A stretch of DNA of 64,000 nucleotides, taken from assembly GCA_025766275.1 (NCBI GenBank), contig JAFKAC010000096.1, positions 152,647-216,646 of the forward strand. The letters are read 5' to 3'. A model generated the notes under the pieces. The model had not been told where the DNA came from. It saw only the letters and a list, made by a program, of their open reading frames with translations, and did not search any database. This DNA is from Lactarius indigo. Lineage: Eukaryota > Basidiomycota > Agaricomycetes > Russulales > Russulaceae. This document shows positions 54,939 to 64,000 of the stretch, piece after piece. Each line of letters begins with the position of its first letter. Within the stretch, counting starts at the first letter, position 1. The position numbers and the translations under genes are program-made.

Positions 54939-57900
54939 TCAAAAGTCGTCGTCGTCGACATCTTCGCCGCGCTTCTTCTTTGCCATACGCTCCTTCTTGA
55001 GTTTCCGTGCCTCGTTTGATGTCACCTTCTTCGTCTTCTTCGTGTCCACCTTGTTCCCCATAGCGTCGTACTGATCCTCCTCGGGTCCATCCTTCTTGTC
55101 AATCCGCGGTCCTGAGCCCTGGCCCTCAACCCAATTGTGACCAGACGCCTCGAGACGACCATCCCGCATCGCCCAAACTTCCTGGCAGAGAGACTCGGAG
55201 AAATCGCGGTTGTGGGTGATCACGAGAACACCACCCTCGAACACCTTGAGAGCCGAGATAAGCGCGGCAAGCGACTCCCGGTCAAGGTAGTCTGCGTGTC
55301 ACAAACTCGTCAGCAAACACTCTAAACGACAATAAGAGACAAACGCACTCGTCGGCTCATCCAAGCAGATGATGTGGGGCCGGCGCCATGTCGCAGCGCC
55401 AAGCACAATCTTGACCTTCTGACCACCAGAGAGACCACGCATAGTGTTGTGTGACACGAACTCCGGCTCAAGCCCAAAGTCGGCAAAATGCTTCTCGATC
55501 TCCCGGCGCACAAGTGGGCGAAGCAGACCCAGCCGCTGCGCCTCACGGGTATCCACCTCGAGCACCTTCTTCTCAAAGCCACGCTTGACCAGGTCGTCAC
55601 GCGGCAACCAGATGTTCTCCGATGAGCTGAGACCCTTGAACGACACCTCGTACTCGTACGACTGCTTTAGCTTCTTGCGCGAGACAATCTCGTCGATGAA
55701 TCGTTTCTGGCCTTCGACGACGACGAGCGCACCGTCCTTCATCTTCTTCTCTTCCTCAGCGGAAATCTGGCGGCTTGCCTTGCCCATCTCCTCCAAGTCC
55801 TCACCAGTCTGGTAGCGCCAAAGCATGTATTCGAGTGGCGTCTTGTCGAGGTGGTGGTCGATGTGGTGGAACGCGTGCTGGGCGACGTAGCCGATGACCA
55901 AGTTGGGGTGCTTCCACACCTCACCGCCCTTATTTGCCTCCATCTCGCCGGTGAGCAACTTGACGAGAGTAGATTTGCCGGATCCGTTGGGACCGAGGAC
56001 AGCGACGCGCGACGACAGGGAGACTTGGAGAGTGATGTCGTACAGCTGTTGCTTGGGCTGGGTCGGGTACTGGAAACCAACCTTGCGCATCTTAAGCAAC
56101 GACTTCTCCTTGGTCTTGACACCGTCGAGCAGTGGCGGGTCGGGAAGCTTGAACGTATAGTCTTCAGCGGCCTCAAGCGTGTAGTAAGACTTGGCCTCGG
56201 GAACGGCCTTGACGAATGCCTCAAGGTTTCCACGGTAACGGCGAAGTTTGAAGCGGTTGAGGTGGAGGACATCGGTGATCGTGTTGTTAAGGAAACCGGA
56301 GTCGTGAGAGACGATGATCGACGTGCAGTGAGTGAGACTGGTGAGGTAGCCCTCGAGCCAAGCGACGTTAACGACGTCCAAGTGGTTAGTCGGCTCATCG
56401 AGCAAGAGAATATCGGCCTTGAACAGCATCGCACGGGCAAGCGCAAGCTTCATCTTCCAACCACCAGAGAGCGAGCCAATGGCAGACTTTTGGCGCTCCC
56501 CATCGAAGCCGACAGACGCGAGAGCCTCAATAACCTCCTCCTTGTTCGCGAGGATACGCTTATCGGACAGGATGAACTGAAGCACAGAAGTGTCCTCCTC
56601 GGAGCCGTCAATGTCGTGCTCGACGTAGAAGGTGCGGACCTCGTCAGGCGAAGGGAAGCCCTCGACTTGGCCGTTGGTAATAGCGCGCATGAGGGTCGAC
56701 TTTCCGGTACCGTTCTTACCGCAGAGACCGTAGCGGTGGCCACGCTTAAGACGGAGAGTGGCAGTGTTGAGCAGGATCTTAGCACCATAAGCGAGAGAGA
56801 ACTGGCAGTTGCACAGATCCTCGCCCTCTTCTTCATCCTCAAGGGCCTCCTCGTCACCCGAGTCCTCAGACGCAGAGCGGACGACCCATTCACGAGCAAT
56901 CGAAACAGGCTCGGGGGTTCTGAGCGAGGAAACCGAGATAAGGAACGAGCGTGTCCCACTCGGGAACATCAAAGTTCTTGGCATTAACGAGGTTGGCCGC
57001 GAGACGCGCGACATGAATGGCAGAAGCGTCCGCGACAGACGGAACTGGGTTGGCGCCAGGCCTTTTTGTAGATCGAGATAAGGAGGTGACCGAGTTGACC
57101 AGCCTCAGCCGACTTGAGTGGAGGGGAGATCAGAGCCGTCACCATTGGGAACCTCGCCGACCTGACGAAGAGTGGCGATAGCACGGCCGACAACGCCGCG
57201 TGCCTCGGGGTCGCCAATGGTGTCCTCAACCTTGATGAGACCAGGAAGGAGCTTAGGCAAGAATGGGCGGACAGTCACAGGCGAGTCAACGAGCTTGGCC
57301 ATGTTGTCGACGATACTGTAGACGACGAAAGTTTAGTGAGGGATAGTGCATAACGCATAGTATACACTTACACAGCGACCTTGCGCTTAGTGGCAGTCAA
57401 CTTTTCAGAAATTCCACGAGAGAGAAGGGGGACCATTAGGGAGAGTGTAGCCGAGTCCACTTCCGAAACGAATGTCGTAGCCGAAAGAAGCTGAATAGTG
57501 TTGGGGACTTCCTCGACCGGATTAATCAAAGATTTAATAAGGGCGGGAATGAAACGTTCAATGTCCTTGTTGGAAACGAGGGCGGTGGCCTTCGTGAGCG
57601 AGTCGCGGGCCTGCTTCTTGACATCAGCCTTTGTGTCCCAGATCGCCTCCGCGAGGATGGGGACGATGTCAGGCCTGAGCTTGGCGGTCTGCAGGGGAGC
57701 GCTGACGACGAGCTGATCGAGGATGGTGAGCGAGCCAGTCTTGACCTGCCACTTGCCGGCGGACTTGATCTCATGCAGGAGCGCGGGGAGGACGAGCGCC
57801 GTGCCCCAAGGGTTGGCGTTCTGCACAAAGTGCGTACAGCCTCGACGGCGGCGGCCCGCACGGCGGGCATCTTATCGGCGAACGTCTCGAGGAGCGCAGC

Positions 57901-58227
57901 ATAGAGACCCGAGTCGACGAAGAAGGGCTCGAGGGCATGAGGGGCAGCTTTGGAGATGGCAATGACGGCCTGGGCGGCGCCTTCACGGGCGGCAGGCGAC
58001 TTCTTGTCGCCGAGCGCCTTGATGGTGGCGTCGGTGAAACCGGTGGACGTGATGGCGGAAGGGCCGTCCTTTTGAGCGAGGGTGGCGATGCCCTCAGCGG
58101 CTGACTGGCGCACAGCCTTGTCGGCGACGAAGAGGTTGTCAATGGCGGGACCATGGGCGGCAGCCGCCTTGAGGTCGGCCGGCGAAGGGATAGCACTGGA
58201 GGGGGCAGAGGCTGTAACAGCAGGCAT
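54939..58227 (-). CDS. TEF3: Translation elongation factor 3 (EF-3, ABC-F ATPase), about 1057 aa after frame repair
   Basis: Fungus-specific ribosome-bound ATPase that helps release deacylated tRNA from the E site. Exons: 57,372-58,227; 55,349-57,315; 54,939-55,291. HEAT repeats fill the N-terminal 300 residues. ABC1: [31 protein letters not shown] and [14 protein letters not shown]2: [27 protein letters not shown] and CLDEPTNYLDRE. A chromodomain-like insert follows ABC2 Walker A ([18 protein letters not shown]). The tail is Lys-rich ([12 protein letters not shown]). Four one-base indels break the given frame: a missing base near 57,827-57,829 and extra bases near 57,124, 57,060 and 56,915 (each explicable as one extra G on the plus strand). 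They restore the EF-3 reading when corrected, so the gene is most likely whole in the organism. Confidence 0.92.
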
Positions 58228-58717
58228 GTTTATATCCTAGGAGAGGGGGAAATAGGTGAGGGACGGTCGGGCGACTGCAGAATATGGTGAGGTCGTACCT
58301 CGGTAGGGTGTTATACGGTTTCTGTAAAATTTGTCTATGGATCTATGGGGGCAAGAAGCGCACGAAGGCAACAAAGACAAAGAATCCTCTAAAAAAAATC
58401 TAATGGCCGTAGCCTACGAACGATGAGGGTCAGTTGGATGAAAAAAAACAACGGGAGAGAGAAAATATTACCTCTACAGAGAAAAGGGAAGAGAGAGGAA
58501 AGGTGGTTGTTAGAGACAGACAAGGGATCCAATTTTTGATCTTTATATGGCCCGATGCGGTTGCTAGCGCTATCTGGGTTCAAAAACCGGAAAATGGAAA
58601 TTTGATTTCTCCATTTACGGTATCCGGAACATGCGGTAACCGATAACAAAGGCTTCTCCCCATCCATCCGACTCGGAAAACTAGCAACCACGATCATGCG
58701 CCATGTCCTATGAGATC
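58228..58717. other. Intergenic, EF-3 upstream region
   Basis: 490 bp with poly(A) runs near 58,390 and 58,440. EF-3 promoter and V-ATPase 3' region. No other feature. Confidence 0.4.
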
Positions 58718-61700
58718 CTATTCCTTCTCCTCCAACGTCGCGAAACTCAAGGGTTTGAATTGCTACAAAAAAAAAAAGCCAGAAATCAGTCAGCCAATGT
58801 AATATTTTCTTAAAAAGAGATTATTAAAAAAAATAAAATAAAGACAAACTGACATAGCCGCCGGCTTCGTAATGCTTGCTGTTCGCTTCTACCCAATGCA
58901 GCCGAAGTGCGTGCAAAAATGCCGAGAGGCCCTGACGGAAATAGAGTCGGAAAAGAAGGAGGGAGTCATCAGTAACGCACGTTCCTCGCATGTGCGTACC
59001 GCGCGGCGGAACCCCATGTATGTACGCACCTCCATGACACACAGGATGGCCACCGTCAAGCTGAACCACATCACAAAGACGAACAAAAGAATGATTATGC
59101 CGAGGACGTCGTCCGCTCCGAGCCGAGGCTCGAGCGTCATTTCCCAGAGCACCTCTGAGAGCTGCGCGTGCGCAAGCGAGAGCGCCCAAGACGTAGGTAG
59201 GACGCGGTGTGCGAGATGCAACCGAGACAGAACTCGATCGTGTGAATCACCTGGTGGGTGACCACCTCACCAAAGTCGTGTTGTTCCTGCGGATGGTGCC
59301 AATCAGAAAAGGAAGATGGAAGATATGCGAGAGATAAAGGGCGCCAAAAAAAAAAAAACTTACGTGCCCTTCGTCCGCGTCCGCCGCGATCGCGCCCCCG
59401 TGCCCTTCTTCTTCGCCCTCGAGGTCCTCGTGCCGTGCGCCGTAACCATCATCCGCAGCACCGAGCGCGGCATAGCCCTCGTTTCTCACGCGCTGCCTCT
59501 CTTTCCAGAGCAAGTACGGCTTTACGCACAGCATCCAAGGCACACACACCATCGCGATGAGTAGCAGCACCGTCGTCACAAAGCCCTGCCCGGATACAGC
59601 GGCTCCTCGATCGTGCCCGGGGAGAGGAACATTCCGATGAGCATGGTCAGTAGCGACGGTGGGCCGTGGGCGATTTGGACCAGTCGACGAGCCACTTGTA
59701 GACGATGCACACTACGAGGTAGCCGAATATCGATTGCAGGAAGAGCATCTGCGGGAGGAACCCATGGTAGATATCCGTGAGCCGATTGAACCTCAGGTGG
59801 TTCGGAAGTTGTAGACACAGCGCGAACGACATCTGCGCGAGCGTGGTAAGTTCAATCAGGTTATCAAAACAAATCGTATTCACTTACGTGTAGCACACCG
59901 AGGACGATCGACATTTTCATCTTGTATGAATTTGTAAAGATCAGCGCGTTGTCCGCGCCGTGCCAGGCGGGATCGAGACCGAAAAGATAGACGTAGCCAT
60001 TCGGCTCTCCATGCACGATGCCGCTCTTGGCTTCAGGGAATGTCCAGCCCGAATGGAATAGGTGCAGCGTCTTGGAGAATATGTCGTTGTATATAAGGCC
60101 CGTGTAAATCGAGAACACACCCATGAGCAATATGATGTATCGCCCGCTAACGTCCCCCTGTCAACAGAACTTCATGGATACCAAAAGGGAGAAAGCGCAC
60201 TAGAAGAACGTTCCGAAGATCTCGCCCAGATCTGCGCGTGCCCACTTGCGCTCATTGAAGATCATCCACAATGCAGAGAGGAGAATGATCGACCCGTGTC
60301 CAATGTCGCCGAACATGACCGCGAACAGAACGGGAAGGTGATGACGGCGAAAAGACCCGGGTTCACTTCCTGGTACGTCGCGATACCGTACGCGTCCATG
60401 ATCGACTGGAAGCCCTGTGAACTTATTCGTACGATGGAACGTTGGCGGGGTCCTGTTCGTGCGCAGCTCGTGCAAGATAGGCGGCACCGAGGTGCCCGAT
60501 TCCTCCTATCCGCAAAACTCAGTGAGCCAGAAGACACGAAAAAGGAATAAGCGCTCACGGTGGCGTGCCGAAGGGCGAGCTGAATCATGGTGATCTCACG
60601 CGTGGGGCACCACCCCTCGGCGATGAGCGTCTTGCGCCCAACGTCATAGTTAAATAGGTTGAGCGTTTCATACACTGCCTTCTCCTTGCGCACAAGGTCC
60701 TCCCAACTGAAGAGGCTCTCGCCGATCTTTGCGAGCTCCGCGCGGCGAGTGCTGCCCGTGTTGTAGAGCGCCATCTCGAGGTCCTCGATGCGGCCATTCA
60801 CCTCGCGCAGCGAGTCGACTCGCTTGTCTGCGTTCGCGTCGATGGGGTAGATAGTTGCGCCGAGACTCGGACACCCTGCGGATCTTGGCGAGTAGAGTCG
60901 CCGTGCGCAAAGATGATGAACACGTTCTTGTAAGTCGAGCTGCCAGTCGCGGCATCGACGAAGGGCTCGGAAATGTCGGTGGTTCATGTAAAGATTGCCA
61001 CGGAGGACGCGCCAGAGCACACGCTCGAACGTTGGCAGACGGGCGCGGTCGATAACGCCGGCGACGAACCTAGGACAAAGGCTCAGGAATCATATAATTT
61101 AGAAGGAAAGAACCATACTCGAGGTCAAGCTGAACATTTGGTGCGGAATACTGATTCTCACGATCGTCGTGCTGGAGCAAAGGGCAGAGCTGTCGTCAAA
61201 AGACGATCGGATCTCGGTTTGATTGGATTCGGCCTAATGAGACCAAGGGTCAGCTCTTGGTCGTCGGAGGGACGAGCGCGATGAAAGTACCCGCTGGAAG
61301 AAAACGGCTGTTTCGCGCAGGACATGGCGGGCCTCGATGAGTTCCGCCAGGCGTCCACTGAGCACCTCGTAAGCGCTATTCATCTCCAGCATGCGCGATT
61401 CGTGCTCGCTGAGGGTGACATCGAGGTCGTCTATGGTCTGAGCCGCGCGGGGGCCCACGGCAATGAGGGTGCGGAATCGTATAGCGGTCGATGGGAATGG
61501 GATCGCGCTCGCGGTCGATTTGCGCGGAAAAAAAGCGGACGCGGGGCCATCTCCTCGATGCGACGAATCTCGCCGACAAATGACCGCTGGAAGGGGTTTA
61601 CATCGGGGTTGAGCTTAGGAGGGGTTAGAATAGATACGGCGATATAGGTGAAGAGAGAAAATGTACGTCTTTGAACTCGACATTGCCGAGCTCACCGAGT

Positions 61701-61859
61701 TCGGAAACGGTGTCGTGGGCAACCTCAGCCGGGACGAAGAGTTGGACGAGGCTCATTGCCTCGGAGCCTGGAGAAGTACACCATCAGTGATAATAAAAAA
61801 GAAAGTAAAGAAGAATCACGAAAGAGGGTGGGATATTCATCGAGCACGGGTGTGCCCAT
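58718..61859 (-). CDS. VPH1: V-type proton ATPase 116-kDa subunit a (VPH1/STV1 family)
   Basis: Membrane (V0) subunit that carries protons to the c-ring. Start [13 protein letters not shown] (61,859), then exons 61,820-61,859, 61,667-61,767, 61,291-61,613, 61,119-61,233, 60,559-61,069 and further ones to a stop at 58,718. Cytosolic N-terminal half: [40 protein letters not shown]. Membrane half: [32 protein letters not shown], the C-terminal helix region with [20 protein letters not shown], which contains the essential proton-path arginine (YLRLW), then FATLEEKE. At least five one-base breaks, mostly in C-runs of the coding strand (for example near 61,545, 61,485, 61,468, 61,175 and 59,588), split the frame. 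Each repairs by adding or removing one base. Confidence 0.88.
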
Positions 61860-62480
61860 GGCTGCTTTGTCGGTGTCAGTTGAAGCTGTGTTTGTCGACT
61901 GCGACTGCGAACCACACATGTCCGGTTATTCCCACGCTCTCGGCATTTGCCGTGTAGCTTGAGTGGATGTTCCGCGGGCGAAGACTGATAATATAGTACT
62001 GTGCCGCAGTGGCTCGAACCCAGGCGTCATGCCGTACTACGCCGCTGTGGGGCGACGCCTCGGTGGAGCATGAAGTGGGAGTGGCGGCGAGAGTGGCCGG
62101 CGTGCGAGAGAGTTTAGCGAACGTGTGTGAGATAACGTGGGAAGCGGACCGAGCAACTTGGGTTGTCCAGACGGTCAGAGCGAGGCGAGCGAACCACCAA
62201 CTGTTGCTCTTGTTACTGTCATTCGTTTGTTCTTAAACCATGTTCCCTAGATATACTTGTTCTCTCCACCTCCGCCTAATCCATTCCCCTCACCTCCACA
62301 CTCCCCGTCCCGTTCCTCTCCACTTCGCAAACATTCCGTGACCCTCCGATCTCCGATCAGCTCCCGAACTCGTCACCGCAAACTGTAGAGGCTCCTATTG
62401 CGCCAAGTGTCCCACTCACTCATTCTCATTATCCACTAAAGCGCCCCTGCATTACTGTCAACGTCTAGCTCTTTCCGACG
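61860..62480. promoter_or_regulatory. Divergent region between V-ATPase a and the kinase gene
   Basis: The region between head-to-head genes. 62,260-62,400 is pyrimidine-rich (CTCTCCACCTCCGCC, CCCTCACCTCC), as at fungal transcription starts of the plus-strand gene. A longer V-ATPase frame to 61,919 exists. No specific site. Confidence 0.35.
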
Positions 62481-62688
62481 TTGTACCGTTGTATTGTTTC
62501 TCAAGGTACGTTCCTTCAACCACCTTATCACCCCCACTATCATCCAACCTCGAATGATCCGTCCAGCGGACCTTGTTTGTTCAATTCAACAGATCCGTTT
62601 CTTTTCCGGTACTTTCCTCTCATTTTGCCCTCAAGAATGCCCCGAATGACCCCATCCCAGCTCCCTTCTACTTTACTTCCGTGGTCTA

Positions 62689-64000
62689 ATGTTGCTCTCC
62701 CCACCCTCTCCACCGAGCCCTTATCGCTTCTCTCCTCAATCTACACAGCCTACAACCTCCTCATCAACCCGCTCCCTGAGCGTAATCACGGTTCCCACCG
62801 ATCCCTATCCATCGTTACAAACTTATACATATTCCCGCCTCCGGAGTCCTTACCACGCTCAGACCCTTCCCCCAATTCTAAAACCAGCGCATTTTTCGGT
62901 TCGCCATTCAATCCCATCAAGTACCACATCGTCCAATTCATCCCAATCAGCCACCTATGTATCTAAAACCGCGGCCTTCTTTTCTAGTCCCTTCGCAGAC
63001 TTCCCCACTCCGCCTCCAAATCAACAGTCCACGCCTCGCGAGGTCCCCTCGTCGTCTCGTTCCTTGACCGATTTCTTCGCCGGCACACCGTTTTCCTCGT
63101 GCCCCACATCGCCCCCGAGTCTGCGCTCTAGTACCTCAAGTTCCTCTTTGCGGACATCGCCTTCGCAGACCTCGTCCCCGCCCCACTACTCGCGGCGCTT
63201 CCCCCGGATCAAAACGAAGACAACGACGCTACGCCGTTCCGAAACCTCGTACACCCCTATTGTCCCGTCTTTCCCTTCACGATTCTCCAGCAACGCCCGA
63301 CGTACAGACGACGACCGTCTGCACAACCAACGTGACTTTGTGGATCTCGACCTCCAGAAGACGTCCTCGATGCCCCACCGTCTACTCTAGAGAGCCGAGC
63401 ATTGCCGTTGTAGCGCCCCCGGCGGAATCATATGCCGCTGGGGCACTAGTGCATCCTTACAATGAGGATGAGCTGTCATACCGGCTTGTCCGGCAAGTGG
63501 GGCACGGCGCATTTAGTCTCGTGTGGCTGGCTCACGTGGAGAAGGGCCGGAGCGAGGGCACCCTTGTTGCGGTGAAGATGATCGCACGTGCTGGTGAGCA
63601 AAACGACGGTGCAGCGCGAAGGGCCGCACGAGGTGAGCGAGTCAGCTTCATGCGAGAAGTCGAAGTGTTACACGTGCGTGCACCACGACAAGTCTCTTGG
63701 CGCATCGAGACTGAAGATATTTACGTACAGTATTTGACGCCCACTCACGCGTCACTGCCACGGCTGTATGCGTCATTCACGGTTCGCACGCATCACGTGC
63801 TCGTGCTGGAGTACGTTGCGGGCGGCGAATTGCTGGATGTGGTCAACTCGGACGAGCAACACGCGCAGCTAAGCGAATCGCTTCTGCGGCGCATACGGGA
63901 ACTCGTCAGCGCAGTCGAGTGGATGCACGCGCGTTTCGTGGTCCATCGTGACATCAAACTTGAGAGTACGTCGATCCGTACCTCTTTTTTCTCGGCAAGA
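62689..64000 (+). CDS. Serine/threonine protein kinase, 5' part (cut by the window end)
   Basis: The kinase domain starts near 63,480: glycine loop VGHGAFSLVW, VAVKMIA with the ATP-binding Lys, LPRLYASFTVRTHHVLVLEY, VAGGELLDVV and the catalytic-loop start VVHRDIKLE. Introns: 63,674-63,730 (GTGCGT..ACAG) and one beginning at 63,966. The 230-residue Ser/Pro-rich N-terminus (MLLSPPSPPSPYRFSPQSTQ) is a plausible regulatory tail but the true start is not certain. Reading from it to the kinase domain needs two one-base repairs, near 63,352 and 63,396, each a missing C in a C-run; the join then reads FVDLDPPEDV and TLESPSIAVV. I cannot name the subfamily from this part. Confidence 0.72.

Noticed and set aside
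55739..56987. Long plus- and minus-strand frames of 235-378 codons over EF-3
   Set aside because: They overlap the EF-3 frame completely and have no domain; codon bias of EF-3 creates open antisense frames.
61990..62080. T-arm-like GGGTTCGAGCC (minus strand), possible tRNA
   Set aside because: The flanking T-stem has two mismatches and no acceptor or D/anticodon arms can be formed upstream.

Overview
The window is nuclear DNA of a filamentous basidiomycete. Genes have many 45-70 bp GT-AG introns, and the set (ADA3, RPA34.5, COX17, fungal EF-3, an HMP-P kinase-TenA fusion, an M50B-like protease, a DUF6533-type membrane protein) is typical of Agaricomycetes. Several TPR-CHAT genes and repeat-rich DNA suggest the Rhizoctonia/Ceratobasidium group; that is inference. 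Exon joins were deduced by eye from splice signals, reading phase and family knowledge.

Positions 1-30,670 are a fast-evolving accessory region. A unit of about 4.7 kb carrying a multi-exon DUF6533-like membrane-protein gene occurs three times in tandem (A about 1480-14,586, B 15,286-19,974, C 20,029-23,232). Copy A is split by a nested insertion: a roughly 617-bp TG..CA element resembling a solo LTR (flanked by CTATG), itself interrupted by a complete 7.81-kb Ty3/gypsy chromovirus (4746-12,555) with apparently identical 509-bp LTRs and an AACGG target duplication. Copy C ends in a 381-bp insert and then runs straight into a broken CHAT gene (23,227-24,684). An apparently intact TPR-CHAT gene follows (26,482-29,616). 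A third, decayed CHAT gene with a poly(A)-tailed insert lies at about 44,600-48,780 inside the otherwise conserved half. Diverged CHAT 3' flank near 1130-1345 suggests that a CHAT + membrane-protein pair was the ancestral duplicating block.

Positions 30,671-64,000 are mostly housekeeping: a C2HC zinc-finger orphan (-), a polyol dehydrogenase (-), COX17 (-) divergent from RPA34.5 (+), an SLC41 Mg transporter (-) divergent from ADA3 (+), the THI20-type thiamine gene (+), the CHAT pseudogene, an endonuclease III homologue (-), an M50B-like protease (-), EF-3 (-), V-ATPase subunit a (-), and the start of a protein kinase (+, cut by the window end).

EF-3, the V-ATPase subunit and the kinase contain several one-base frame breaks, most of them in C or G runs. 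Because neighbouring genes splice cleanly and these are normally essential proteins, consensus error is more likely than gene death. The host genes perform unrelated core functions; the only candidate linked system is the co-duplicated CHAT protease and DUF6533 membrane protein.
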